Source: Bacteroidales bacterium (lineage in GTDB: Bacteria; Bacillota; Clostridia; Lachnospirales; Lachnospiraceae). From it: a stretch of DNA of 64,000 nucleotides. The notes below the pieces were generated by a model. The model saw only the letters and a program-made list of their open reading frames with translations. It was not told the origin of the DNA and did no database searches. Made by a program: the position numbers and the translations under genes. Where the stretch lies: contig JAMPFJ010000001.1 in assembly GCA_023664535.1 (NCBI GenBank), forward strand, positions 107,534 to 171,533, read 5' to 3'. Shown here piece after piece: positions 9,607 through 19,518 of this stretch. Position 1 is the first letter of the stretch, and each line of letters opens with the position of its first letter.

Positions 9607-10575
9607 TTGGCTAATCAAAAAAATCAAAACAAAGGCTTCACGTTGATTGAACTGCTGATTAGTTTGGCATTGCTGTCGATTATCATGGTGATGGTGGTTC
9701 AGTTTATGGGTACGACATCAAGGGCGAACATGCGGACAAAGGAGAACCTTAAGGTACAGACGGAAGCAAAAGAAGTGATGACTAATCTGATGGACGGTCT
9801 GATTACCGCCAATTATGTACAGATTCGTTCAAAAGACGGCAGGGTATATTCAATGGCTAAGAATAGCGGCGTAAGGACGGAGTCCCTTACGGCACTGGCG
9901 GGTTCGGTAAGCGTTCCAATCAATAGCAGCATGACTATTGTCCCCGATAATTTTGGAAATTACAATTTGCCGGTGGATGCCGATGGAAATTATACATCGC
10001 CGGAGCGCAAGGTAATTGTGGATTTGGATACCTTTGAACTGCCGGGGGAAGTGAATGGCAAGAAGTATCCTTTGGATGGGGATTTGCATAAATCGGCGAT
10101 AGCAGATGCCAGGTCTTTCCGGATTCTGAAGCAGGATGTAGGAGGAACCGATACCTATCTGTATATTGAACCGTTGTATATTTATGCAGAATGTAACGCA
10201 TTGGATGCAAGCGGAAATCCTACGAAGGTGGATGCTGTAATGTATAGTTTTAAGGATAATTCAGACGGCAGTGTCAGTGTTTATCTTGGACGAAAGACCT
10301 ATGACCGCAATGATACGAGCAGATGGTACAATGCATTGATTACAACGCCGAGCTCCGGTGATGACGGTCTGTTGACGAAAAGGCTGGTAGATTTTTATCT
10401 GTCTGCCGATGTAGAGGGAAATGCACTGCTAATCGACGCATTATTTGAAATAAATGGATATAAATATAATGCGGCAGACACCATCAAGTTTAGGAATTCA
10501 TCCGTGCTGACGGTCAGACCGCAGAATTTATATAAAAAGATAAATATCAGCGGAAGCGGCGGAGCTACACCGTAA
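9607..10575 (+). CDS. Minor prepilin (GspJ/PilW-like)
   Basis: 322 residues. After a short leader ending NKG comes FTLIELLISLALLSIIMVMVV, the classical prepilin motif with Glu at +5. The mature domain has a GspJ/PilW-like length and several tyrosine-rich beta segments. TTG at 9607 is chosen as start because the AGGGGGGTG ribosome site (9592-9600) lies 6 bases before it; a GTG at 9598 overlaps that site and would add three residues. It is followed 29 bp later by the giant exported protein. Confidence 0.78.
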   Translation: MANQKNQNKGFTLIELLISLALLSIIMVMVVQFMGTTSRANMRTKENLKVQTEAKEVMTNLMDGLITANYVQIRSKDGRVYSMAKNSGVRTESLTALAGSVSVPINSSMTIVPDNFGNYNLPVDADGNYTSPERKVIVDLDTFELPGEVNGKKYPLDGDLHKSAIADARSFRILKQDVGGTDTYLYIEPLYIYAECNALDASGNPTKVDAVMYSFKDNSDGSVSVYLGRKTYDRNDTSRWYNALITTPSSGDDGLLTKRLVDFYLSADVEGNALLIDALFEINGYKYNAADTIKFRNSSVLTVRPQNLYKKINISGSGGATP

Positions 10576-10604
10576 TAGAAATAAGAAAGGAAGGGAGAAA
10601 AACA

Positions 10605-13600
10605 ATGTCAAAGAAAAAAATTATTGCTATTATCTGCACATTAGTCGTTTTTGTTATATCCGTCTCTGCGATTTCTTATTCTATTGCAACAAGGGGTGTT
10701 CCTTCAGAGGATAATATGCCAGAAATCGGTTCGGAACCGACAAACAGGAGTGCCGGTATTAACTCGGATTATAAGACGAATATCGATTTAATTATCGAAA
10801 ATTCCAACAAATCGGGTGAAGAGGCGCAGACCTTTAATATTGTTGAAATTGTTCCGGTGGGTACAAGTGGTTCAGAACTGAAGCAGTATATTGAGAACGG
10901 TCATTTTAAAACCAATGTCTTTGATGCGAACAGTACAAAAGGCGCTACGATGAAAGAAGACATGATTTTGTTGGATACAATCACTGTATCGGCGGCAACA
11001 ACGCTTAATGATAAGATGAACTCCAATATCACGGGAGAGAATTCAACCTTAAGTGATATTTTAAACAAGGCGGATTTGATTTATCTCAGTAGTCCGTCTT
11101 ATACGGCATATGATAATAACATGAGTGAGGATGTATATAATTATTTACATACTTATGCGTTAGGTAAAGATAAACCGATTATCATTGATTATGTTAAGCC
11201 GGGGGATAACGGAAATTCTGCAGCGGCAAAAACGTATAAGGATTTAGTCGGTGAAATCAGAACAAATCATATCCGTTTCAGAACCTTTGCCTGGAGCAGT
11301 GATGCAAATGCAACAGAGTTTTTCAGCGCAAGCATGGCAAAGAAGTCCTACTATATAAAATATAATACAAACCAGACGGCTTACAACGGTAAGGTGCTGG
11401 TGGTTACGACGAACAAGGATGAGCAGGGCTCCATGTACCAGAAAATGATAGGTACCGATACGAATACCTTGATTAATACGGCTTATTATGGTACGAGTAA
11501 ACCACAGGAGCTGGAGTATACCTTTGTTAATCCAACAGCATTGACTGTCGAGCAGTTAAATGACAGCTATGACTTTATTCTGTTGGAAAACAATATTATG
11601 ACGGCATCAATGTCAAATGAGGTATTCCAAAAGCTGAAAGCTTTATCTGAGGCTTGCCGATATATTTTATATGATTTCCGGGGAAGCTTTAATGATGATA
11701 CATCGTCTTATGTTGCCACTAACAACTATGTAAAATTGATGAACCTGGTGTTAACGGCAAACGGTATTGCCAAGCAGTCCAATATACTTTCTGTCCGTTA
11801 TGGGTTCTTTACCTCGCTGAATAATGCAGGAGATGACGGCGTTGCTTCTGCGAAAGCGATTGCCGATATTATCAATACCAGTGAGTACAGAGACAGCAGT
11901 TCAAGCGGTGAGAACGGCAGTGCATACAGAGTGTTGGAGATTCAGCCCTGTTACCCGATTGATACGGAGCTTGCTGTACGGAATGGAGGGAGCGGTTCTA
12001 AGTATCCTGCCTATAAGGGTATGTATTATACGGTTCCGGACCAGGTTCTTTCCGGAGTAACCAAGGATGAAATTGAGGATGATGTAGAGTATTATGCATT
12101 TGAAATCAGTAAAGCCAAGATTGCCCATGCAACGGGCATTCCGTATAATCAGATTGAAGTCGACCAGGTATCGGTTAATGAATTGATTTCCACAAAGGAT
12201 GTTGTGCTGGAGAGCTATGATTTGGTTTATATCGGCGGAGATACTTCTGCATATGTCGAAGCCCCATATGTTAACTATGGCGGTGGTGACTGGAACTGGC
12301 AGAATAATTATGTACAAAGTGCATTGAAATATTTAACGCAGTTTGATATGTATACACATACCGGCAATTTTGTCGACTATTTTTCAAATGCTTACGGAAG
12401 CATAGCCGGCGGCAGTAATTCAGTAGAATTTGGCGGGCATGATTTGAGCACGATTAAGCGGGATGAATTAAAGGATTTTGTTGATTCCGGTCTGCCAATC
12501 ATTATTGATAAAACCGTAACGGATGCATTTGAAGAGTCTTATCAGCATGACCCGTCGAATGAGAAGTCAACGGATAAGAACAGGCTGGCACAGTTAGGGT
12601 TAAAGCAGATTGACCCGGATTGTAACATGTATCAGTTCCTGGCGTATACTTATGAAAAGCTTCAGGCCGGCACGACCTCAGGGAATGTTGCCTGGGGAGT
12701 TGCCAATGCGGCGGCTGCTACGGCTCAGGTGGAAAATGTCGGTAATGAATACGGATATACATTGGGCGGTCAGGTTACCGTTTATAATGATGATTATGAA
12801 AACACGATTCGGAATTTAGTGGAGAATGCGGCAGTAAGACCAAGTCTCAGGTTAACCAATAAGCCGAAGGATTACGTAGAGGGAGACAGTTCAACCGTAA
12901 ATACGGAGTCTTCAGTGAAATTTACGGCGGGGGTTGTCACTACTGCGGCGGATACCGCTTCCTATACGGTTGAGCTTTTTGTCGATGCCAACGGGGACTG
13001 CAATTATGCAGAGACAGAGCTGGTAGACAGTAAGAACTGCAGCGCCGGAGGCAGTGTTGACTTGTCCTACGCTCTGGATGATGATTTCTTTGGGCTGGTA
13101 AACTGGAAGGTTAAGGTTACCGCTGCAAACGGTGTGCTTTGTGACACGAAAAAGGGAACAGCTTTATTTAAGCTGGACAGTGAGATGAAGAAAACCGTTA
13201 AGGTTCTTCAGATTATGCCGTTGGAAGAAAACGAGCAGACCGGTTTTTCATCCGGATTTTCCCTGTATTTCTGTACAGAGTGTCAGCAGGCTATGCAGGA
13301 ATTGGATAATAATGTTCTGGTAATCGGTAATGATAAGAACGGTAATCCCGGATTGAACTCTTTTGCCGACCAGGAAAAGGTTTTGGGAAATGTGACCGTC
13401 GGAAAGCATGAGCATAAATTCGGTATTGTGAAATATGATTCAACGATTGCAACGGATGACTGGGAGTCTAACTTTGCGGATACCTTAACCCACGGAGAGG
13501 ACGGCACGTTGGAAACCGGTGACTATGAGTTTGAGCTGGATATTGTTACGCCGTCTGAATTTGACAAGATGTGTGCTGATGCAGTAGCGCGTACAGATAC

Positions 13601-16133
13601 GCAGATTGACGCAGAGGCAATACTGGCAGACCAATATTTGACAGAGTATGAAGAGGGTCTGGAGGCGCAGACGTTAATCACATACAGAGGCAGACTGGAG
13701 ACAGAGCTTTATAAGGCGGCGGACCAGATAAGGGGAACGAACAGCGGCAGAAGAAGAAGCGTAATCCTTGATGGAATCGGCACGGCATTAAGTCCCGGTG
13801 ACTGGATGATTGACGGGGAGTATTATAAGTTCTGGGAATACTGTAATGACAGAGGTAACCAGGATTTGGTTAATGCTTTGGATTTAACTGCACTGAAGTC
13901 GGCTTACAATGATTATATTACCGAATATGATAAGCTGGTTGAGAAAAAAGAGCTTTATAAGGAGCATTCCCGCAAAGCAGGCGATAAAGATAACTGGCTG
14001 TATAACAACTATAGTATCGTTGTACTGGGACTGGCGGATGACTTTAACTATAAGGATTTATCCACAGTTTCCTGCGAACAGATTAAAACTTATATTGGAA
14101 AGGGCGGTTCTGTATTAAACACCCATGATACGATGAGTAAATCTTCAGTTACCGGTGCAGTGAATTTGACCAATTCCCTGCGGAGTACCTTTGGTATGGA
14201 CCGTTTCCATGTAGAGGATTACGGCACAAGTACGAAGGTTGAGCTGAGAGTACCGAAGACAGGCAGTAAGACGGTAAGAATTTCCCCTGACGGTTGGATG
14301 AGCCAGTACTACCAGGGCGGCCGGGACTTTACCGTTACCAATAAAGACCTGCTTATTCAGGTAAACGGAAACGACATTAATGGTGCTACGGTTACAGAGG
14401 GAGCAGAGCATACGTCTCTTGACGAAAAGGTTAAAATTACCGTTGTTTCCTCAGTTCCGGGTACGGTTTTCCAATACTATGATATGTCAACATCATGGAA
14501 TGCGAATGACAAGGTTCAGTCCGGCGGTTCCTTTGAAGTGGAGCAGTCAGTAGAATATAGTGCAAAAGCAACCTTTAATCTCGGTAAGGAGTATAATGTC
14601 CTGGTTGATTATGATATCAGTACAGGTGACCTTACTGCAACAAGCGGTGTAGTCTCTGCTGAAGACGGAATTATACAGGTTAAGGTCACCGTTGTAGATG
14701 GTACGGAAGAGGTTCCGAACGGAACGGCTATTCAATGTGTATATCGAGGGAGGACGCAGACGACAAGAACAATCGACGGCGGAGTCGCACTCTTTTATCT
14801 TGACCCGAATCAAGCGGCATCGGGCAGTATTTATGACCAGCCGGCAGGCGGTTCCAAGTACAGAAGGTATGATACGGAGGATAATTCCAAGTATTTCTGG
14901 ACGGAGCGTATGCAGGCATTGTCGCCGGAGGATTATGCGGGAATTGCAAGTAAGTTAGAGGGTATTACCATTAAGTATAACGCACCGGTTGGGGTAACGG
15001 ATATGTTTGCTTTCTATGATTCGTCAAGCAGACCGACTTCACCATACCGCTATGTTATGATGGCAGACGAGGCGTTTAACCATAAGGGTACAGATTTGGA
15101 TGGTTCAAGCTTTGAGGCTAAGTATGGTACCAGAAAAGCGACAAAGGTTAACCAGGGCGGCGTTACGATGTATCCGTTTGCCATCAGCAGCGAGCTGTTG
15201 ATTTCGCCGACCCATTCCCAGATGTTTGCACTGGATTTGGAGGACCCTACAGTGGCAGTATGGTATACGCTGGCGGCAAACTTTGTCAGCAGCAGTCCGG
15301 ATGTATCTGCATATTTTGCAAGGTATGACAGTGGACTTTATGCAGCATCGCCTAAGGACGGTATGAATAACTACTTCCTTTACAGTAAGAATAACGTATT
15401 CTACTGCGGCGCCGGTCATCAGAAGGTAACCGGTAACATGAAGGACAATAACGATGAGAGACGATTGTTTATCAATGTAATTGTCAACAGTGTATCAAAA
15501 GGAAAATCAAAACCGAAGCTTAAGCTTTATAATAAGTGTGACGAAAAGGGCAATAACCATGAGAACTGTGAAGACCTCTACGTGGACCCGAAGGATGAAG
15601 AGGGCAACAAGCTTCTGGCAAAGGAATTTAATACTTTGTATTATAATGACAGTATTGAGATGTATCAGTATAACGTAGATGAACTTCAGACTAACTTTTA
15701 TCCGGAGTTTGACTTTAAGGCAATCGCAGGTACTGCCGATATTAAAGAGATTGTAGTATTCTATGACTTGAATTATGGTGAGGGTGACGGTAAGGATACC
15801 TCGGATATTTATAAGGCAGACGCTAACCATGTATTGATTACTTCTTATGATAAGGATGACCAGATGAGCGGCAAGCGTGTACGGCTTAGAGAATCCGCAT
15901 TCCCTAAACTGTTACTGAAAGACAGTTACTATAATAATTACAACGGGAACTACACGTATATTGTAATCCGGGTAAAGGATGAACTGAATCAGTGGCAGTC
16001 AGCAAGGGTTAAGATTAACAAGATTCCGAAGCTGTTTGATTTGACGGATGCAGGCTTTGATGCCGTTGCGCAGGGTCAGACAGGAAGCAGTTTCATGCTG
16101 GATGCAACAGACAGAAGACAATTTAATATTTAA
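10605..16133 (+). CDS. Giant exported pilus-operon protein with three related modules (possibly DUF5057-like)
   Basis: 1842 residues, the last gene of the pilus operon. A basic start and one hydrophobic segment (residues 4-28) indicate export with an uncleaved anchor or signal peptide. Three similar beta-strand motifs start new modules: FNIVEIVPVG at residue 77, YRVLEIQPCY at 441 and VKVLQIMPLE at 865. Each is followed later by Rossmann-like strands such as DLIYLSSPS, DLVYIGGDTS and SIVVLGLADDF, recalling glutamine-amidotransferase-like folds without an obvious catalytic Cys. The C-terminal third is beta-rich and may be immunoglobulin-like. There is no LPxTG anchor; it ends in RRQFNI. I recall DUF5057 proteins next to clostridial pilus genes, but this assignment is unverified. 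A factor-independent terminator follows. Confidence 0.7.
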   Translation: MSKKKIIAIICTLVVFVISVSAISYSIATRGVPSEDNMPEIGSEPTNRSAGINSDYKTNIDLIIENSNKSGEEAQTFNIVEIVPVGTSGSELKQYIENGHFKTNVFDANSTKGATMKEDMILLDTITVSAATTLNDKMNSNITGENSTLSDILNKADLIYLSSPSYTAYDNNMSEDVYNYLHTYALGKDKPIIIDYVKPGDNGNSAAAKTYKDLVGEIRTNHIRFRTFAWSSDANATEFFSASMAKKSYYIKYNTNQTAYNGKVLVVTTNKDEQGSMYQKMIGTDTNTLINTAYYGTSKPQELEYTFVNPTALTVEQLNDSYDFILLENNIMTASMSNEVFQKLKALSEACRYILYDFRGSFNDDTSSYVATNNYVKLMNLVLTANGIAKQSNILSVRYGFFTSLNNAGDDGVASAKAIADIINTSEYRDSSSSGENGSAYRVLEIQPCYPIDTELAVRNGGSGSKYPAYKGMYYTVPDQVLSGVTKDEIEDDVEYYAFEISKAKIAHATGIPYNQIEVDQVSVNELISTKDVVLESYDLVYIGGDTSAYVEAPYVNYGGGDWNWQNNYVQSALKYLTQFDMYTHTGNFVDYFSNAYGSIAGGSNSVEFGGHDLSTIKRDELKDFVDSGLPIIIDKTVTDAFEESYQHDPSNEKSTDKNRLAQLGLKQIDPDCNMYQFLAYTYEKLQAGTTSGNVAWGVANAAAATAQVENVGNEYGYTLGGQVTVYNDDYENTIRNLVENAAVRPSLRLTNKPKDYVEGDSSTVNTESSVKFTAGVVTTAADTASYTVELFVDANGDCNYAETELVDSKNCSAGGSVDLSYALDDDFFGLVNWKVKVTAANGVLCDTKKGTALFKLDSEMKKTVKVLQIMPLEENEQTGFSSGFSLYFCTECQQAMQELDNNVLVIGNDKNGNPGLNSFADQEKVLGNVTVGKHEHKFGIVKYDSTIATDDWESNFADTLTHGEDGTLETGDYEFELDIVTPSEFDKMCADAVARTDTQIDAEAILADQYLTEYEEGLEAQTLITYRGRLETELYKAADQIRGTNSGRRRSVILDGIGTALSPGDWMIDGEYYKFWEYCNDRGNQDLVNALDLTALKSAYNDYITEYDKLVEKKELYKEHSRKAGDKDNWLYNNYSIVVLGLADDFNYKDLSTVSCEQIKTYIGKGGSVLNTHDTMSKSSVTGAVNLTNSLRSTFGMDRFHVEDYGTSTKVELRVPKTGSKTVRISPDGWMSQYYQGGRDFTVTNKDLLIQVNGNDINGATVTEGAEHTSLDEKVKITVVSSVPGTVFQYYDMSTSWNANDKVQSGGSFEVEQSVEYSAKATFNLGKEYNVLVDYDISTGDLTATSGVVSAEDGIIQVKVTVVDGTEEVPNGTAIQCVYRGRTQTTRTIDGGVALFYLDPNQAASGSIYDQPAGGSKYRRYDTEDNSKYFWTERMQALSPEDYAGIASKLEGITIKYNAPVGVTDMFAFYDSSSRPTSPYRYVMMADEAFNHKGTDLDGSSFEAKYGTRKATKVNQGGVTMYPFAISSELLISPTHSQMFALDLEDPTVAVWYTLAANFVSSSPDVSAYFARYDSGLYAASPKDGMNNYFLYSKNNVFYCGAGHQKVTGNMKDNNDERRLFINVIVNSVSKGKSKPKLKLYNKCDEKGNNHENCEDLYVDPKDEEGNKLLAKEFNTLYYNDSIEMYQYNVDELQTNFYPEFDFKAIAGTADIKEIVVFYDLNYGEGDGKDTSDIYKADANHVLITSYDKDDQMSGKRVRLRESAFPKLLLKDSYYNNYNGNYTYIVIRVKDELNQWQSARVKINKIPKLFDLTDAGFDAVAQGQTGSSFMLDATDRRQFNI

Positions 16134-16144
16134 TCCAAACCCAA

Positions 16145-16182
16145 AAAGACCATCGGCTTATGCCGGTGGTCTTAATTTTTAT
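16145..16182 (+). terminator. Rho-independent terminator of the pilus operon
   Basis: A 12-13 bp stem (aagaccatcggc / gccggtggtctt) with a ttat loop is followed by aattttta. It lies 12 bp after the stop of the giant protein gene and marks the operon end. Confidence 0.85.
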
Positions 16183-16212
16183 TGCGACAGTCCCGCCTTT
16201 TTGTGTTATACT
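16182..16212 (+). promoter_or_regulatory. Possible sigma-A promoter for the YqeG-like gene
   Basis: TTGCGA at 16182-16187 and TATACT at 16207-16212 are separated by 19 bp, longer than the ideal 17. It is placed directly after the pilus-operon terminator and 27 bp before the next start codon. Confidence 0.45.
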
Positions 16213-16238
16213 ATAAAAAGTTGAAGATTAAAGAGGTG

Positions 16239-16757
16239 ATGAAGAAATTGTTTTATCCCAGAAAATATTATGCGAAAAAAGAGGATATCCCGGTAGAGGA
16301 ATATTACCAACAGGGATACCGCGGGATTCTGTTCGATATTGATAATACTCTGGTACCCCATGATGAACCGGTGGACGATGCGGCAATGGGTTTTGTGGAG
16401 AAGCTCAAAAAAATTGGTTTCCGTATTTGTCTGATTTCCAATAATGATGAAGAACGGGTACGGACATTTGCAAATCCGCTGGGGGTAGAATATGTCTGTA
16501 AGGCATGGAAGCCGGCAAGGCAGGGGTACCTTATGGGAATGAAAAGGCTGCAAACCGGCCGGGAGAATACGTTGTTTGTAGGAGACCAGATTTTTACGGA
16601 TATCTGGGGAGCAAACCGTGCGGGAATTTACAGCATTTTGCTGGAGCCGATTAATCCGAAGGAGGAGATTCAGATTATCTTAAAGCGGATTCCGGAAAAG
16701 CTGGTAAAACGGAGCTATCGGAAGAGAAAGGGATTAAGCAGGGATGAGTTTGATTAG
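16239..16757 (+). CDS. YqeG-type HAD-superfamily phosphatase
   Basis: 172-residue HAD class IIIA phosphatase. The nucleophile motif FDIDNTLVPHDEP lies near residue 31, motif II in LISNN, the Lys region in AWKPARQG, and the acidic motif in VGDQIFTDIWGANRAG. This matches YqeG/GEP4 proteins; the yeast homologue dephosphorylates phosphatidylglycerophosphate, while the bacterial substrate is not settled. The start is uncertain: ATG 16239 is close to the AAGAGGTG site, and TTG 16248 would give better spacing and begin MFYPRKYY. In many Firmicutes this gene precedes aroE, as here. Confidence 0.85.
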   Translation: MKKLFYPRKYYAKKEDIPVEEYYQQGYRGILFDIDNTLVPHDEPVDDAAMGFVEKLKKIGFRICLISNNDEERVRTFANPLGVEYVCKAWKPARQGYLMGMKRLQTGRENTLFVGDQIFTDIWGANRAGIYSILLEPINPKEEIQIILKRIPEKLVKRSYRKRKGLSRDEFD

Positions 16758-16832
16758 TGTGAAAGCTCATTTTTCCATTGCTTTGCAATATAGATAAACA
16801 TAAAATCGTTTGTGATAGAGAGGACAAGGGAT

Positions 16833-18371
16833 ATGGAAATTGATGGAAAAACCCGGTTAATCGGTCTGGCAGGTAATCCAGTGGAGCATACGCTTTCACC
16901 GGTGATTCATAACGAAATCAGTAAGAGAATGGAGATTTCTTCGGTCTATGTGCCATTTAAGGTAGAGACAGACGGATTGGCTGATGCGGTAAAGGGCGCC
17001 TGGGCGTTAAATATTCTGGGAATGAATGTAACGGTGCCCCATAAGAACCAGGTGATGGAAAGCCTGGTGGAGACAGATGAGGCGGCTTTGCGGATTGGTG
17101 CAGTAAATACGCTGGTACGGTTGGAGGAAAAATGCGGATATAAAGGGTATAATACGGATATGATGGGGCTTAGACGGCAGATTCACGAGGACGGGATTAG
17201 ATTACAGGGGGAGACCGTTGTGGTTCTCGGTGCCGGAGGTGCAGCAAGGGCAGTGGTTTATCTCTGCCTGTCTGAGGGGGCGAAAAGGATTTATCTGTTA
17301 AACCGCACGGTGGAGAAAGCAGAGAAGCTGGCAGAGAGCATGAATCAGATTCCGATAGGGGGCACGAACCGGATTCCGACAGAGGGCATGAACCAGATTC
17401 CGGCAGAGAGCATGAATCAAATTCCGATGGGGGACGAAGATACGGTAAAGCCGGAGGCGGACAGATTGGGAATGAAAAATCCGGGAATCGTGATTCCTCT
17501 TTGTTTAACGGATTATGCGAAGATTCCGGAGGACGGGCTAATCGTATTTCAGGCAACTTCTATCGGTTTATTTCCCCATGTGGAGGAGACGGTGCTTACG
17601 GATTCGGCATTTTACCGCAAAGTAAAGACGGGGATTGATTTAATTTATAATCCTGCGGAAACCGGATTTATGCGCATGGTAAAAGCCCATGGAGGAAAAG
17701 CATATAATGCCTTGAAAATGCTCCTCTACCAGGGAGTGATTGCCTATGAACTCTGGCATGATATCAAGGTTCCGGAAGAGGTGGCTGCGGACATTTATGT
17801 GGAGTTAAAGCGGAAGGTGTATCCGAAGGATAATGTGGTATTGATTGGGTTTATGGGAAGTGGGAAAACCACATTCGGAAAGGCGCTGGCAAAACGGCTG
17901 GGAATGGAATTTCTGGATACGGACGCTTATATTGAAAAAAAAGCGGGGAAAAGGATAGCGGATATTTTTGACAGTGAGGGGGAAGCGGCATTCCGGAAGC
18001 TGGAAACGGAGGTTTTGGCGGATTTGCGGGATAACGTGAAAAATACCGTGTTGGCGACAGGAGGCGGAATGCCGCTTAGGGCAGAAAATGCACGCCTGTT
18101 AAAGGAAATTGGCAAGGTCTGTTATCTGACGGCAGCACCCCAAGTGATTTATGAACGGATAAAGGGGAATACAGACCGTCCGCTTCTGCAGGGAGATAAT
18201 CCCTATGGGAAAATCTGTGAACTGATGAAAGAGCGGAAACCGAAATATCAGATGGCGGCAGATGTGGCTGTGGATACCGATACGAACGATTTGGAAGAGA
18301 TTGTGGCGGAGCTGGTAAAACAGACGAAAGGGGAAAACACCGGACGGGAAAAGAGGAGTAAAAATGGTTGA
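16833..18371 (+). CDS. Shikimate dehydrogenase - shikimate kinase fusion (AroE-AroK)
   Basis: 512-residue bifunctional enzyme for two consecutive steps of the shikimate pathway. Residues 1 to about 320 are AroE: NPVEHTLSPVIHN, NVTVPHK (catalytic Lys), YNTDMMG and the NADP motif VLGAGGAARA. Residues about 333-500 are AroK: the P-loop GFMGSGKTT, DTDAYIE and ATGGGMPLR. Inside AroE, just after the NADP-binding strands, residues 169-200 consist of four octapeptide repeats (MNQIP core) that ordinary AroE proteins lack. ATG 16833 is preferred to the GTG at 16812, as the AroE domain begins right there. The gene overlaps the peptidase gene by 8 bp. Confidence 0.9.
   Translation: MEIDGKTRLIGLAGNPVEHTLSPVIHNEISKRMEISSVYVPFKVETDGLADAVKGAWALNILGMNVTVPHKNQVMESLVETDEAALRIGAVNTLVRLEEKCGYKGYNTDMMGLRRQIHEDGIRLQGETVVVLGAGGAARAVVYLCLSEGAKRIYLLNRTVEKAEKLAESMNQIPIGGTNRIPTEGMNQIPAESMNQIPMGDEDTVKPEADRLGMKNPGIVIPLCLTDYAKIPEDGLIVFQATSIGLFPHVEETVLTDSAFYRKVKTGIDLIYNPAETGFMRMVKAHGGKAYNALKMLLYQGVIAYELWHDIKVPEEVAADIYVELKRKVYPKDNVVLIGFMGSGKTTFGKALAKRLGMEFLDTDAYIEKKAGKRIADIFDSEGEAAFRKLETEVLADLRDNVKNTVLATGGGMPLRAENARLLKEIGKVCYLTAAPQVIYERIKGNTDRPLLQGDNPYGKICELMKERKPKYQMAADVAVDTDTNDLEEIVAELVKQTKGENTGREKRSKNG
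17337..17432 (+). repeat. Four in-frame 24-bp tandem repeats inside aroEK
   Basis: Four consecutive 24-base units encode SMNQIPIG, GTNRIPTE, GMNQIPAE and SMNQIPMG. They are similar but not identical at the DNA level and lie between the NADP-binding strands and the rest of the AroE domain. The pattern fits an expanded surface loop. Confidence 0.85.
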
Positions 18372-19518
18372 AGCGAGAAGAAAATATTTAAGGGACATTC
18401 TTGCCAAAGAGCAGATAGCGGCAGTATTGATTGACAGTCCGTCTAATCTTTACTATTATACCGGCTTTACCGGCGGCGAAGCCATGTTTTTGATGCCGGT
18501 ACAGGAGAACAGTGCATTGCAGGAGAATGGCATATTACAGAAGAACGGTGTATTGCAGGAGAACGGTACATTGCAGAAGAACGGCGCAGGGAAAGCGGCA
18601 GGATATCTGATTACAGATTCCCGGTACGAGGAGCAGGTGGAAAAAGAATGTCCGGACCTTACGCTTGTCCGGCTGGGGAAAAAGGGATATAGTGAGGCGG
18701 TAAAGGAGCTGCTGCCCGCCGCCACTGTTGCTTTGGAGGATACGATGTGCCTGTCCCGGTATTTGAAGCTTTGCAGGACCTGTAAAGAATGTACTTTCCT
18801 GCCGGCAGGGGATATGATTGGACAAGGCAGGATGGTAAAGGATGACGAGGAACTGGCGAAGATTGCAAGGGCAGAGGCTATCGGGGATGAGGCGTTTACC
18901 TATATTTTAGGTGTGATTAAGCCGGGGATTACAGAGGCGGAGATTGCGTTGGAGCTGGAATTTTTCATGAAAAAGAAAGGCGCATCGGGTTTAAGCTTTG
19001 ACACGATTGTGGCAAGCGGCGCCCATTCCTCCATGCCCCATGCGAAGGTAACGGATAAACGGGTTGAATACGGTGACTTTGTCACAATGGATTTCGGCTG
19101 TATTTACAAAGGGTATTGTTCAGATATGACCAGGACGGTAGCAGTTGGCAGACCGACGGAGGAGATGGAAAAGGTATATCGGATTGTTCTGGAGGCAAAT
19201 CTCAGGGCAATGGAGGGAATCCGGGCAGGGGTAAGCTGCAATACAGTGGACTCCCTTGCCAGGGACTATATCCGGGGGCAGGGGTACGGAGATTACTTCG
19301 GTCATGGTTTAGGTCATGGCGTAGGTCTGGATATTCATGAAGAGCCGAGATTTTCACCGAGCTGTGAGATTGTGGCAGCGGAAAATATGGTGATTACGGA
19401 CGAGCCGGGAATCTATCTGCCGGGACGGTTCGGCGTCAGAATTGAAGATTTGGTAGTGGTAAAGAAGGATGGATATGAAAAGCTGTCCCAATCGGAGAAA
19501 GAGCTAATCATTCTGTGA
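18364..19518 (+). CDS. M24-family Xaa-Pro aminopeptidase/dipeptidase
   Basis: 384-residue cytoplasmic metallopeptidase that removes N-terminal residues before proline. The N-terminal creatinase-like domain (SPSNLYYYTGFTGGEA) is followed by a repeat insert, then the pita-bread domain. Metal ligands are visible in FVTMDFG and SDMTRT (two Asp), GHGLGHGVG (His), DEPGIY (Glu) and GVRIEDLV (Glu). Residues 51-74 are four hexapeptide repeats (LQ[E/K]NG), absent from typical members. Start ATG 18364 follows GAGGAG and overlaps aroEK by 8 bp, so the two are coupled. Its 3' end overlaps the convergent LysR gene by 15 bp. Confidence 0.9.
   Translation: MVEARRKYLRDILAKEQIAAVLIDSPSNLYYYTGFTGGEAMFLMPVQENSALQENGILQKNGVLQENGTLQKNGAGKAAGYLITDSRYEEQVEKECPDLTLVRLGKKGYSEAVKELLPAATVALEDTMCLSRYLKLCRTCKECTFLPAGDMIGQGRMVKDDEELAKIARAEAIGDEAFTYILGVIKPGITEAEIALELEFFMKKKGASGLSFDTIVASGAHSSMPHAKVTDKRVEYGDFVTMDFGCIYKGYCSDMTRTVAVGRPTEEMEKVYRIVLEANLRAMEGIRAGVSCNTVDSLARDYIRGQGYGDYFGHGLGHGVGLDIHEEPRFSPSCEIVAAENMVITDEPGIYLPGRFGVRIEDLVVVKKDGYEKLSQSEKELIIL
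18514..18585 (+). repeat. Four in-frame 18-bp tandem repeats inside the M24 peptidase gene
   Basis: Four 18-base units encode ALQENG, ILQKNG, VLQENG and TLQKNG (residues 51-74). A degenerate copy (PVQENS) precedes them. They interrupt the N-terminal domain after a beta strand. Confidence 0.85.
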
